Assembly: GCA_944368775.1 (NCBI GenBank)
Contig: CALVXB010000007.1
Location: 1-64,000 of the forward strand
Length of the DNA: 64,000 bases
Direction of reading: 5' to 3'
DNA from: an uncultured Clostridia bacterium
Lineage (GTDB): Bacteria > Bacillota > Clostridia > Christensenellales > Borkfalkiaceae
Shown here in pieces: positions 32,809 through 43,851 of the stretch. Made by a program: the position numbers and the translations under genes. The notes under the pieces were generated by a model that worked only from the letters and a program-made list of their open reading frames with translations, was not told the DNA's origin and searched no databases. The first letter of the stretch is position 1. Each line of letters starts with the position of its first letter.

Positions 32809-35178
32809 ATGCAAGACGCGATCCTTCAAAAATTAGAACTGAATAAAGTGCTCGCGAGCGTCGCGAGCTATGCCGTGCTGGAAGAGACGAAGAATAACAT
32901 CCGCGCCGCGAAGCCGAGCTGCGATTTGCAGGAAGTTGTGGCGCTGCAGGAGCTGACCGCCGAGGCGGACGCCGCGCTCTTCCGCCACGGCGTCGGGCGC
33001 ATCGAGAGCTTTCCGCCCCAGCGCGACGAGCTGGACCGCGCACAGAAGGGCGCGTCCCTCTCCTGTGCAGAGCTTCTCTCCGCGGCGGCGCTGCTGCGTT
33101 CCGCACGCGTCGCGTACCGCTCGGTGCAGGGTCTGCCCGAAGAGAGTTCGGCGCGCCTGCGCGAGATCGCGTCGGGCATCTATTTCGACGAAGCGCTCGA
33201 GCGCGACATCACCGACAAGATCCTTGGCGAGGACGAGGTGAGCGACTATGCGAGCGACGCGCTGTTCGACATCCGCCGCTCCATCCGATCCCTTAACGAG
33301 CGCATCCGCGCAAAGCTGGGCGAGTACCTGAGCGGCGAGGGCGCAAAATATCTGCAGGACGCGATCGTCACCATGCGTGACAACCGCTACGTTCTGCCCG
33401 TGCGCGCCGAGCATAAGGGGAGGATCCGCGGCTTCGTGCACGACCGCTCTGCGAGCGGCGCGACCTTCTTCATCGAGCCGGAGCAGATATTGGACATGAA
33501 TAACGAGCTGCGCGAGCTTGCGGCGGCGGAAAAGGAGGAGATCGAGCGCATTCTTGCCCATCTTTCGCACCGCGTCGGCGGGATGGCGGGGCAGCTGCGC
33601 GGCGACATCGAGCGGCTGTGCGAGATAGACGCCGCCTACGCGAAGGCGGAGTACTCGTATAAGACCAAATGCACCCGGCCCCGCCTCAACGATGCGGGTG
33701 TGCTGCGCATCGAAAAGGGGCGGCACCCGCTTCTCGACCCCAAGACTGCCGTTCCCGTCTCTCTCGCCTTCGGCAAAAACGACCGCTTTTTGCTCATCTC
33801 CGGCCCGAACACGGGCGGCAAGACGGTCACGCTCAAGATGTGCGGATTGTTCTGCATGATGGCCTGCTGCGGGCTCTTCCTCCCCGCGGCGGAGGGGACG
33901 GAAGTTTCCGTGTTCGGGCAGATCTTCTGCGACATCGGCGACGCGCAGTCCATCGAAGAAAACTTGTCGACATTTTCCTCGCACATCCGCAACATCATCG
34001 GCATCCTCGAGCGCGCCGACGCGCGCAGCCTCGTGCTCATCGACGAGCTTGGCGGCGGAACCGACCCCGACGAGGGGCAGGCGCTCGCCAAGGCGATCTT
34101 GGCAGAACTGCTGCGGCGGGGCAGTCGCGGCATCGTCACGACGCACTATACCTCCCTCAAAGAGTTCGCTTACGCGACGGACGGCATAGAAAACGCGAGC
34201 ATGGAGTTTGACATGAACACGCTGCAGCCGCTCTATCGCATCGACCTGGGCGTACCGGGCAGCAGCAACGCCATCGCCATCTCCCGCCGTTTGGGGCTTT
34301 CTGAAAAAGTATTGCAGGATGCCGTTGCAAACCTCTCGGAGGGCGGCCAAAAATTTGAAAATATCCTGCGCACGGCGGAACAGAGCCGCATCGAGGCTGA
34401 CGAAGCCAAAAAACAGGCGGATCGCCTGAAGGCGGAGTGGAGTGCCAAGCTCGCAGAAGTGGACGCCGAGCGCGAAAAGCTGAAAAAAGAGCGCGAAAAG
34501 CTGTTTGCCACGGCGAAGATGGAGAGCCGCCGCATCGTGCGCGAGCGGACGGAGCAGGCGGAGGAGCTGCTCGCCGAGATCGAGGAAGTCGCCAAAAAGA
34601 AGGAGCTGACGGAGGCCGACCTCATCCGCGCGCGCACGCTGAAAAATAAGCTGGCAGACAAGGCGTACGACACCGAGCGCGAGGAAGAGGAAAAGCCGAC
34701 GGGCGCGCGCGTTTTAGTAAAGGACTTGCACGTCGGCGACCGCGTCTTCGTGCAGGCGATCGGTTCAGCGGGCGAGGTGCTCTCCGTCAACGAAAAGAAG
34801 AAGGAGGCTGAGGTGCTCGTCGGCAGCATGCACCTGAGCGTCAAAGAAAAGGACTTGTTCGGCATGACGGGCGGCGCGCGCAAAAAGGATCGCGACCGCG
34901 TGCAGGTCGTGCGCAAGACGGAGCCGGTGACGGCGGTGCAGACGGAGATCAACCTCCTGGGGATGACCGTGCCCGAAGCCATCGAAGAGGTCGATCAGTT
35001 TATCGACAAGGCGGTGCTCGCCGGGCTTGAAGAGGTCAAGATCATCCACGGCATCGGCACGGGCAAGCTGAAAGAGGGGATCCGCCGCCACCTGCGCGGG
35101 ATGCGAAACGTGTTGGAATTTCGTGCCGGAGCCTACGGCGAGGGCGCTGCGGGCGTTACTATCGTCAAGCTGCGCTGA
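32809..35178 (+). CDS. mutS2: Endonuclease MutS2
   Basis: MutS2 is a MutS-family ATPase with a nuclease tail. In Firmicutes it acts on recombination intermediates and collided ribosomes rather than in mismatch repair. The 789-residue product lacks the MutS mismatch-recognition domain. It shows core helices with RDNRYVLPVRAEHKGRIRGFVHD, Walker A GPNTGGKTVTLK (about 328-339), DELGGGTDPDEG (about 411-422), a long coiled coil (about 520-620), a KOW-like stretch and a C-terminal Smr domain with NLLGMTVPEA and IIHGIGTGKL. No Shine-Dalgarno sequence is visible before the ATG. The bases just upstream resemble a decayed copy of the dispersed element. Confidence 0.95.
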   Translation: MQDAILQKLELNKVLASVASYAVLEETKNNIRAAKPSCDLQEVVALQELTAEADAALFRHGVGRIESFPPQRDELDRAQKGASLSCAELLSAAALLRSARVAYRSVQGLPEESSARLREIASGIYFDEALERDITDKILGEDEVSDYASDALFDIRRSIRSLNERIRAKLGEYLSGEGAKYLQDAIVTMRDNRYVLPVRAEHKGRIRGFVHDRSASGATFFIEPEQILDMNNELRELAAAEKEEIERILAHLSHRVGGMAGQLRGDIERLCEIDAAYAKAEYSYKTKCTRPRLNDAGVLRIEKGRHPLLDPKTAVPVSLAFGKNDRFLLISGPNTGGKTVTLKMCGLFCMMACCGLFLPAAEGTEVSVFGQIFCDIGDAQSIEENLSTFSSHIRNIIGILERADARSLVLIDELGGGTDPDEGQALAKAILAELLRRGSRGIVTTHYTSLKEFAYATDGIENASMEFDMNTLQPLYRIDLGVPGSSNAIAISRRLGLSEKVLQDAVANLSEGGQKFENILRTAEQSRIEADEAKKQADRLKAEWSAKLAEVDAEREKLKKEREKLFATAKMESRRIVRERTEQAEELLAEIEEVAKKKELTEADLIRARTLKNKLADKAYDTEREEEEKPTGARVLVKDLHVGDRVFVQAIGSAGEVLSVNEKKKEAEVLVGSMHLSVKEKDLFGMTGGARKKDRDRVQVVRKTEPVTAVQTEINLLGMTVPEAIEEVDQFIDKAVLAGLEEVKIIHGIGTGKLKEGIRRHLRGMRNVLEFRAGAYGEGAAGVTIVKLR

Positions 35179-35299
35179 AAGAGGCCGGGGCGGCCGCGCC
35201 TTCCGCGCGCGGCCGATCGGCGGCAGGTGCGGCGGGCATAACTTTCCCTTCCCGTTCATACATTGACATGATCGATGTGTGCGACGGGAGGTAAATGGT

Positions 35300-36016
35300 T
35301 TGAAGCGTTCCTCAAAAATTGCCCTCATCACAAATTTGTGCCTGGCGGGCGTGCTGCTCATCGTGGGCACGGTGTGCTTTTTTCCCTTCGATATTTCGAC
35401 GGCGGGGAAGCCGACCGACCGCGTCTATTACGCGGGCAACCGTGAGAGCGCGTATGTCTCTCCCATGTTCAACGTCTATTGGGGAACGGAATATATCGTG
35501 CCCATCCTCGATACGTTGGACGAATTTGGCGTCAAAACGACCTTTTTCATCGGCGGGAGCTGGGCAGACGACCACGCCGAGACGCTGCGCGAGATCGTGC
35601 GGCGGGGGCACGAGCTGGGCAACCACGGTTATTTTCATAAAGATCCGGACAAACTTTCGTATGAGCAAAACCGCGAGGAGATCCGCTTGTGCGGCGAGTT
35701 GGTCGAAATGCTGACGGGGCAGAAGATGTCACTGTTCGCGCCGCCGTCCGGCGCCTACTCGGACGCGGCGGTGGACGCGGCGGAGGATCTCGGCTATAAG
35801 GTCATCCTCTGGTCGAAGGACACGATCGACTGGCGCGACCACGACGAAGCGCTCATCTTTGACCGCGCGTCGGGCGCGCAGGGCGGCGACCTCGTGCTGA
35901 TGCACCCGACCAAAGAGACGGCGGCCGCGCTGCCGTCCATCCTGCAACATTATAAAGACAGCGGCCTGCAAGCGGTGCCCGTTTCCGTTAACATCGGTGA
36001 CGCGGTGCCCGGGTAA
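35300..36016 (+). CDS. Polysaccharide deacetylase-like protein, degenerate site (YlxY-like)
   Basis: The 238-residue product has an N-terminal membrane segment (about 7-27) and a NodB-type domain. Motif 1, normally TFDDG, reads NVYWG (about 63-67), so the catalytic and one metal-binding Asp are lost. Motif 2 is kept in part, GNHGYFH with the H-x3-H spacing (about 113-119). APPSGAYSDAA matches motif 3. Its position directly before an M16 peptidase mirrors ylxY-mlpA of Bacillus. The start is TTG at 35300 with GGGAGG upstream. It may bind glycans without deacetylating them. Confidence 0.8.
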   Translation: MKRSSKIALITNLCLAGVLLIVGTVCFFPFDISTAGKPTDRVYYAGNRESAYVSPMFNVYWGTEYIVPILDTLDEFGVKTTFFIGGSWADDHAETLREIVRRGHELGNHGYFHKDPDKLSYEQNREEIRLCGELVEMLTGQKMSLFAPPSGAYSDAAVDAAEDLGYKVILWSKDTIDWRDHDEALIFDRASGAQGGDLVLMHPTKETAAALPSILQHYKDSGLQAVPVSVNIGDAVPG

Positions 36017-36057
36017 GACCGCGCAAACGATAACTATACCATTGGAGCGAAGAAGAT

Positions 36058-37311
36058 ATGCAGATGATTTACAGCAAAAAATTCCCGAGCGGGCTGCGGC
36101 TCGTCGTCAAAAAGATGGAAGGGCTCTTGTCCGTGAGTATGGGCGTGCTCGTCGGTACGGGCTCGTGCTACGAGACCGCTGACGAAAACGGCATTTCTCA
36201 CTACATCGAACACATGATGTTCAAAGGAACGCAGAAGCGCACGTCCTTTGAGATCTCGGACGCGATGGACCGCATCGGGGCGCAGGTCAACGCCTTCACC
36301 TCGAAGGATATGACCTGCTACTACGCGAAGTCGACGACCGAGCACGCGGGCGAGGCCTTTGAGATCTTGTCCGACTTCGTGATGCACTCGACCTTCCCCG
36401 AAGAGGAGATGGAGCGCGAAAAGGGGGTCGTCCTCGAAGAGATCGCCATGACGGAGGACACGCCCGACGACCTCTGCCTCGATGTGCTCGCCGAGGCATA
36501 TTTCGGCAAAGAGGGTTACGGCCGCCCCATTTTGGGTCCCGCCGAAAACGTGCGCCGCTTTACGCGCGGCGAGCTGTGCGATTACATCGCCGAGCGGTAT
36601 AATCCCGAAAACATGGTCGTCTCCTTTGCGGGCAACATCGACCCGCGCGATGCGGAAACATTCGTCGGGCAGTATCTCGAACCGGAACTGCAAAAGCGCG
36701 CTTACGCGCCCCGCAAAAAGGCGATCGCGCAATGCGGGCAAAGCCTTGTGCGCACCAAAGACATCGAGCAGGTGCACATCGCCTTCGCCTATCCGTCGCT
36801 CCCGCGCGAGGACGAGCGCATGGACGCCGCGCTCATCGTCAACACCGTGCTCGGCGGCGGGATGAGCTCTCGTCTGTTCCAGCGCGTCCGCGAGCAGCTC
36901 GGCCTCGCCTATACCGTCTACTCGTATATTTCATCCTTTACGGAAGGGGGAATTTTGACCGTGTACGCGGGCGTCAATCCCTCCAACGTGCAGAAGGCGT
37001 GCGGGGCGATCTTTGAGACGATCGAAGCGCTCCGCAAGGACAAGATCACGGCGGACGAGTTTGCGAGGGGGAAGGAACAGCTGAAATCTTCACTCATCCT
37101 CGCGCAGGAGAACACGGCGTCGCAGATGCTCGCCTACGGAAAGTATATGCTCTACAACGACGCGCTGCTCGACATCGAAAAGCGTGTCGCAAACATCGGC
37201 GCGCTGACGTTGGATGACTGCGCAGAAGCGCTCGCCACCAATTTCGACGCATCGAAGATGGCGGCGGCGGCCGTCGGCAAGATCGACGCACCCATCGCGC
37301 TCGAGCGTTAA
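36058..37311 (+). CDS. M16 family zinc peptidase (YmxG/MlpA-like)
   Basis: The 417-residue product is a single-chain M16B peptidase of the processing-peptidase group. The inverted zinc motif HYIEH lies in SHYIEHMMFKGT (about 44-55), and the third ligand Glu probably in the EEIAMTEDTPDD region (about 127-138). The second half, with GGGMSSRLFQRVREQLGLAY (about 264-283), is the structural repeat. It follows the YlxY-like gene by 41 bases with GGAGCG as a weak ribosome-binding site. The neighbouring pnp usual in Bacilli is absent here. Confidence 0.93.
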   Translation: MQMIYSKKFPSGLRLVVKKMEGLLSVSMGVLVGTGSCYETADENGISHYIEHMMFKGTQKRTSFEISDAMDRIGAQVNAFTSKDMTCYYAKSTTEHAGEAFEILSDFVMHSTFPEEEMEREKGVVLEEIAMTEDTPDDLCLDVLAEAYFGKEGYGRPILGPAENVRRFTRGELCDYIAERYNPENMVVSFAGNIDPRDAETFVGQYLEPELQKRAYAPRKKAIAQCGQSLVRTKDIEQVHIAFAYPSLPREDERMDAALIVNTVLGGGMSSRLFQRVREQLGLAYTVYSYISSFTEGGILTVYAGVNPSNVQKACGAIFETIEALRKDKITADEFARGKEQLKSSLILAQENTASQMLAYGKYMLYNDALLDIEKRVANIGALTLDDCAEALATNFDASKMAAAAVGKIDAPIALER

Positions 37312-37339
37312 AATTGCCTCGAAATCGCGTTTTTTCGCG

Positions 37340-37371
37340 TTTTGCATAGTACTATGTCTGACAAAATTTGC
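37340..37371 (+). repeat. CATAGTACTATG element, copy 7
   Basis: TTTTGCATAGTACTATG then TCTGACAAAATTTGC, preceded by the hairpin AAATCGCG-TTTTTT-CGCGTTTT. The ATG at 37354 inside the core starts the glycosylase gene. Confidence 0.9.
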
Positions 37372-37848
37372 GGCTTTTCGCCTGTTTTTGACGAACACAG
37401 CCGCATACTTATTTTAGGGAGCTTTCCCTCCGTACAGAGCCGCAAGGTCGATTTTTATTACGGCAATAAGCAAAACCGCTTTTGGCCGATGCTCGGGCGT
37501 TACTTCGGGGAGAGCGTCGGCGAGAGCGGCGAAACGCGGCGCGCCTTCGTCTTGCAGCAGGGCGTCGCGCTGTGGGATATCGTCGTCGCCTGCCATATCC
37601 GCGGCTCGTCCGACGCGAGCATCCGCGACAGCGAGCTCGCCGACCTCGATATCGTCCTGCGAGCCGCGCCCGTCGAGCGCATCTTGCTGAACGGTGCGAC
37701 GGCGTATAACCTCTTTTGCGAGCGGTACGCCGCGATCGGGATCCCGTATCAGAGGATGCCTTCGACCAGCCCTGCCAACCCGCGTTACCGCGAAGAAGAG
37801 TGGTTCGCCGCATTGGACGCCGTCTTCGCCCGCGGCACATCGGAGTGA
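37354..37848 (+). CDS. Uracil-DNA glycosylase superfamily protein (hypoxanthine-DNA glycosylase type)
   Basis: The 164-residue product fits family 6 of the UDG superfamily, which removes deaminated bases such as hypoxanthine. Motifs are LILGSFPSVQSR (about 18-29), FYYGNKQNRFWPML (about 33-46), LWDIVVACHIRGSSD near 74, and STSPANPRY (about 138-146). The ATG lies inside the dispersed element. No Shine-Dalgarno sequence is visible, and a TTG four codons upstream is an alternative start. The AlkD-like repair gene follows after 5 bases, so both probably form a repair operon. Confidence 0.85.
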   Translation: MSDKICGFSPVFDEHSRILILGSFPSVQSRKVDFYYGNKQNRFWPMLGRYFGESVGESGETRRAFVLQQGVALWDIVVACHIRGSSDASIRDSELADLDIVLRAAPVERILLNGATAYNLFCERYAAIGIPYQRMPSTSPANPRYREEEWFAALDAVFARGTSE

Positions 37849-37853
37849 AACAC

Positions 37854-38549
37854 ATGAAACATTACGAAGAGGTCGTCGCCGAGCTGCGCTCGATACGCGA
37901 CGAAAAATACCGCGCCTTCAACGAGCGCATCGCTAACATTCCGTCCGGCAGCAGCATCGGCGTGCGCATCCCGGCGTTGCGCGCCTATGCAAAGGCGCTC
38001 GTCCGGACAGAGGGATTTTCGCTCGAAGCGCTCTTCACTTTTCCGAACGAGATCTATGAGATCCGCCTGCTGCAATGCCTGTGCGTCGGATATTGCAAAA
38101 TGCCGTTCGGCGAGCGTGTCGGGTGGATCCGCCGCGCCGTCTCTATTCTCGACGGTTGGTCGGTCTGCGACATATTTTGCGCGACGCTGCGCATTCCGCA
38201 GGCCGTAAAAGGCGATTTTTTAACGGAAATAGAGTACTATGTCAGACATAGATCGCAGTTTTCGCAGCGTTTTGCCTATGTGATGCTGCTCGGCAGCTAT
38301 GTAGAAGAAGCGTACCTTCCCTTTATCTTTTCCGCGCTCGACCGCGTAGAGACGCAATATTATTACACGCACATGGGTGCGGCTTGGCTGCTGTGCGAGG
38401 TGCTCGTCAAATTTTACGACGCGGGCGTCGCATATCTGAAGGAGGGCGCGCTCGACGAAAAGACCAAGCGCAAGGCCGTTCAAAAGGCGTGCGAGAGCTT
38501 TCGCCTGACCGTCGGGCAAAAAAACTTTCTGAAACTTTTGAAAAAGTAA
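37854..38549 (+). CDS. AlkD-like DNA alkylation repair protein
   Basis: The 231-residue product belongs to the HEAT-repeat DNA alkylation repair family, whose AlkD and AlkC members remove bulky or cationic alkylated bases. It shows NIPSGSSIGVRIPALRAYAK (about 25-44), LDGWSVCDIF (about 98-107) with the DNA-contacting Trp and Asp, FAYVMLLGSYV near 143, YYTHMGAAWLLCE near 174, and a basic C terminus. The ATG at 37854 has GGAG upstream. A copy of the dispersed element (38225-38256) encodes the EIEYYVRHRSQ stretch without lengthening the protein compared with family members. Confidence 0.88.
   Translation: MKHYEEVVAELRSIRDEKYRAFNERIANIPSGSSIGVRIPALRAYAKALVRTEGFSLEALFTFPNEIYEIRLLQCLCVGYCKMPFGERVGWIRRAVSILDGWSVCDIFCATLRIPQAVKGDFLTEIEYYVRHRSQFSQRFAYVMLLGSYVEEAYLPFIFSALDRVETQYYYTHMGAAWLLCEVLVKFYDAGVAYLKEGALDEKTKRKAVQKACESFRLTVGQKNFLKLLKK
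38225..38256 (+). repeat. CATAGTACTATG element, copy 8 (inside the AlkD-like gene)
   Basis: Core AGTACTATG followed by TCAGACATAGATCGC, an exact palindromic TATGTC-A-GACATA. It lies in frame inside the gene. Confidence 0.9.
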
Positions 38550-38635
38550 TGAAAATCTGAAAAAAGTGTGTTACAATATTTCAGATGCGGTCTTTTGTTC
38601 CGCAGAATCGTTACAAACTTCATACGGAGAGGATC

Positions 38636-40840
38636 ATGGATATCGTAAAAAAGCTGGCGGAAGAATTTCCGTCCATCCGCGCAGATCGCGTTCAAAACAT
38701 CGTGTCGCTCATCGACGAGGGAAACACGATCCCGTTTATCGCCCGCTACCGTAAAGAGATGACGGGCAGCTGCGACGACCAGGTATTGCGCGAATTCGAC
38801 GAGCGCCTGCAATATCTGCGCAACCTCGAAAAGCGCAAAGAAGAGGTCGCAAAGGCGATCACCGAGCAGGGAAAGATGACGGACGAGCTGCAGGCCGCGC
38901 TGGAAGCGGCGGCGACGCTGACGGAAGTGGAGGACATCTATCGCCCGTACAAGCAGAAAAAGAAGACGCGCGCAAGCACGGCCATCGAGCGCGGCTTGCA
39001 GCCGCTCGCCGAGCTCATCCTCGCGCAGGATCCCGCCGTCGACGTGCGCACCGCGGCGGAAGGGTATATCGACGAGGAGAAAGGGGTGCCCGATGCCGAC
39101 GCCGCCATCGCGGGCGCGAAGGACATCATCGCCGAGATGGTCTCCGACGACGCGAACGTGCGCAAAAAGCTGCGCAATCTCTTCATGAAGAACGGCACGA
39201 TCGAGACAAAGCTCGTCAATGCAGACCAAGAGGGCGCCAAGACGTACGAGATGTACGCCGACCACGCCGAAAACGTCGCCGAGATCAAGAGCCACCGCGT
39301 CCTCGCCGTCAACCGCGGCGAAAAGGAGGGCTTCCTCAAAGTCAAAGTCACCTTCGACGACGGCATCGCAAAGCGCATCGCGGGGGCAGGGTATCTGAAA
39401 AACGCCGGCTACGCGACGCAGCTGGTCAAGGAGGCGGTCGACGACGGCTACGCGCGGCTGCTGTACCCGTCCATCGAGCGCGAGGTGCGCGCCGCGCTGA
39501 CCGAGAGCGCGAGCGACCAGGCGATCAAGATGTTCGAGCTCAACCTCAAGCCGCTCTTGATGCAGCCGCCCGTCAAAGATAAAGTGACGCTCGGCCTCGA
39601 CCCTGCGTACCGCACCGGCTGCAAGATCGCCGTCGTCGACGGCACGGGCAAGGTGCTCGACAAGACGGTCGTCTACCCGACGCCCGGCCCCAAGCAGAAC
39701 GTCGGCGCGGCCAAGGCAAAACTCAAAGAGCTGATCCAAAAATATGCCGTCGACATCATCTCCATCGGCAACGGCACCGCCTCGAAGGAGAGCGAGATCT
39801 TCGTCGCCGAGCTCATCAAAGAAGTGAAAGAGGAGACGGGGCGCGAGGTCGCCTACATCGTCGTCTCCGAGGCGGGCGCATCCGTCTATTCGGCCAGCCC
39901 GCTCGGCGCGGAAGAGTTCCCCGATTTCGACGTCGCCGAGCGCAGCGCCGTATCCATCGCGCGCAGGCTGCAGGACCCGCTCGCCGAGCTCATCAAGATC
40001 GACCCCAAGTCCATCGGCGTCGGCCAATATCAGCACGATATGGATAAGAAGCGGCTTGACAGCGTGCTCTCCGGCGTGCTCGAAGACTGCGTCAACAGCG
40101 TCGGCGTCGACCTGAACACGGCCAGCGTCTCCCTGCTTAAATACGTCGCGGGTCTGAACGCGGGCATCGCCAAAAATATCGTCTCTTACCGCGAAGAACA
40201 CGGCAAATTTTATTCTCGCCGCGAGATCTTAAAAGTTCCGAAGCTGGGCGAAAAGGCCTTTACGCAGTGCGCGGGCTTTTTGCGCATCGCCGACGGCGAA
40301 AATATCCTCGACAACACCGCCGTCCACCCCGAGTCCTATGCCGCCGCCCAAAAGCTGCTCGCCCTGTTCGGCTATACCGCCGAGGACGTGAAGGAGGGCA
40401 AGATCGCCGACCTGCCGCAAAAGGTTCGCTCTTACGGCGAGGAGCGCGCCGCCGCCGAGACGGGCACAGACATTCCCACGCTGCGCGACATCGTCGCCGA
40501 GATCGTCAAGCCCGGCCGCGACATCCGCGATTCCTTCCCCAAACCCGTCCTGCGCAGCGATATCATGGACATCAAAGACCTGATGCCCGGCATGGAGTTG
40601 ACGGGCACCGTGCGCAACGTCGTCGACTTCGGCGCGTTCGTCGATATCGGCGTGCATCAGGACGGGCTCGTGCACCTTTCCGAGATCACCGACCGCTACA
40701 TCCGCCATCCCTCCGACGTGCTCGAAGTGGGGCAGACGGTCACCGTATGGGTCAAAGACGTCGACGTCAAAAAGAACCGCATCGGCCTGACCATGAAAAA
40801 TCCCGCCGCCAAGAAAAAACCGCGCGCAAAAGCGCAGTAA
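38636..40840 (+). CDS. tex: Tex-like RNA-binding transcription accessory protein
   Basis: Tex binds nucleic acid and affects transcription and stress responses. The 734-residue product has the usual architecture: helical N-terminal part with IPFIARYRKEMTG (about 32-44), a YqgF-like RNase H fold (LGLDPAYRTGCKIAVVDGTG, about 319-338), helix-hairpin-helix motifs (SLLKYVAGLNAGIAKNIV near 499 and GEKAFTQCAGFLRI) and a C-terminal S1 domain (GMELTGTVRNVVDFGAFVDI near 652). The tail is Lys-rich. The ATG at 38636 has CGGAGAGG. A TACAAT at 38572 may be its -10. Confidence 0.95.
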   Translation: MDIVKKLAEEFPSIRADRVQNIVSLIDEGNTIPFIARYRKEMTGSCDDQVLREFDERLQYLRNLEKRKEEVAKAITEQGKMTDELQAALEAAATLTEVEDIYRPYKQKKKTRASTAIERGLQPLAELILAQDPAVDVRTAAEGYIDEEKGVPDADAAIAGAKDIIAEMVSDDANVRKKLRNLFMKNGTIETKLVNADQEGAKTYEMYADHAENVAEIKSHRVLAVNRGEKEGFLKVKVTFDDGIAKRIAGAGYLKNAGYATQLVKEAVDDGYARLLYPSIEREVRAALTESASDQAIKMFELNLKPLLMQPPVKDKVTLGLDPAYRTGCKIAVVDGTGKVLDKTVVYPTPGPKQNVGAAKAKLKELIQKYAVDIISIGNGTASKESEIFVAELIKEVKEETGREVAYIVVSEAGASVYSASPLGAEEFPDFDVAERSAVSIARRLQDPLAELIKIDPKSIGVGQYQHDMDKKRLDSVLSGVLEDCVNSVGVDLNTASVSLLKYVAGLNAGIAKNIVSYREEHGKFYSRREILKVPKLGEKAFTQCAGFLRIADGENILDNTAVHPESYAAAQKLLALFGYTAEDVKEGKIADLPQKVRSYGEERAAAETGTDIPTLRDIVAEIVKPGRDIRDSFPKPVLRSDIMDIKDLMPGMELTGTVRNVVDFGAFVDIGVHQDGLVHLSEITDRYIRHPSDVLEVGQTVTVWVKDVDVKKNRIGLTMKNPAAKKKPRAKAQ

Positions 40841-40844
40841 AGTA

Positions 40845-40873
40845 TTGACAAAATAAATCAAATTTAGTAAAAT
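40845..40873 (+). promoter_or_regulatory. Promoter of acpP
   Basis: Consensus TTGACA (40845-40850), 17 bases, TAAAAT (40868-40873), with AGGAGG downstream. Confidence 0.8.
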
Positions 40874-40902
40874 AGTTGCACATATAGGAGGAAATGAACG
40901 CC

Positions 40903-41130
40903 ATGTTTGAAAAAGTTCGCGCAATGCTCGCCAAACAGCTGAACTTGCAGCCGGACAAGATCACGCCGGAAAGCGACGTCGTCAAAGACCTCGGCGCCGA
41001 CTCGCTCGACGTCGTCGAGCTGCTGATCTCGCTGGAAGACGATTACGGGATCTCCATCCCCGAAGACGATATCGTCAACGTCAAGACGGTGCAGGATATC
41101 GTCGACATGATCGAACGCCTGGAAAAGTAA
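40903..41130 (+). CDS. acpP: Acyl carrier protein
   Basis: ACP carries acyl chains on a phosphopantetheine arm during fatty acid synthesis. The 75-residue product is a four-helix acidic protein with the attachment site Ser in GADSLDVVELL (about 32-42). The ATG at 40903 is 11 bases from AGGAGG and gives the usual start FEKVRAML. An ATG at 40894 is too close to the AGGAGG. It has its own strong promoter and terminator, and no other fatty acid synthesis gene is in the window. Confidence 0.95.
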   Translation: MFEKVRAMLAKQLNLQPDKITPESDVVKDLGADSLDVVELLISLEDDYGISIPEDDIVNVKTVQDIVDMIERLEK

Positions 41131-41139
41131 GAGGAAACG

Positions 41140-41167
41140 CGCCCCGCTTCTGCGGGGCGTTCTTTTT
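41140..41167 (+). terminator. Terminator after acpP
   Basis: CGCCCCGC, loop TTCT, GCGGGGCG, then TTCTTTTTT. The 3' arm with its T-run is repeated almost exactly at about 41180-41197, apparently a local duplication. Confidence 0.9.
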
Positions 41168-41289
41168 TGCAGCAGCCCGCGGGGCGTTCTTTTTTTGCTC
41201 GCGCGCCCTTCGGGAGCGGTTGCATATCGGCGGCGATTCTGCTATAATAGCGGCAGAGCCGCGTTCCGCGCGGCAAAAGAGGAGCTTTC

Positions 41290-43837
<2,548 letters not shown>

Positions 43838-43851
<14 letters not shown>

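Noticed and set aside
38480..40201. 573-codon frame antisense to tex
   Set aside because: Shadow of the tex coding pattern, no domain recognised.
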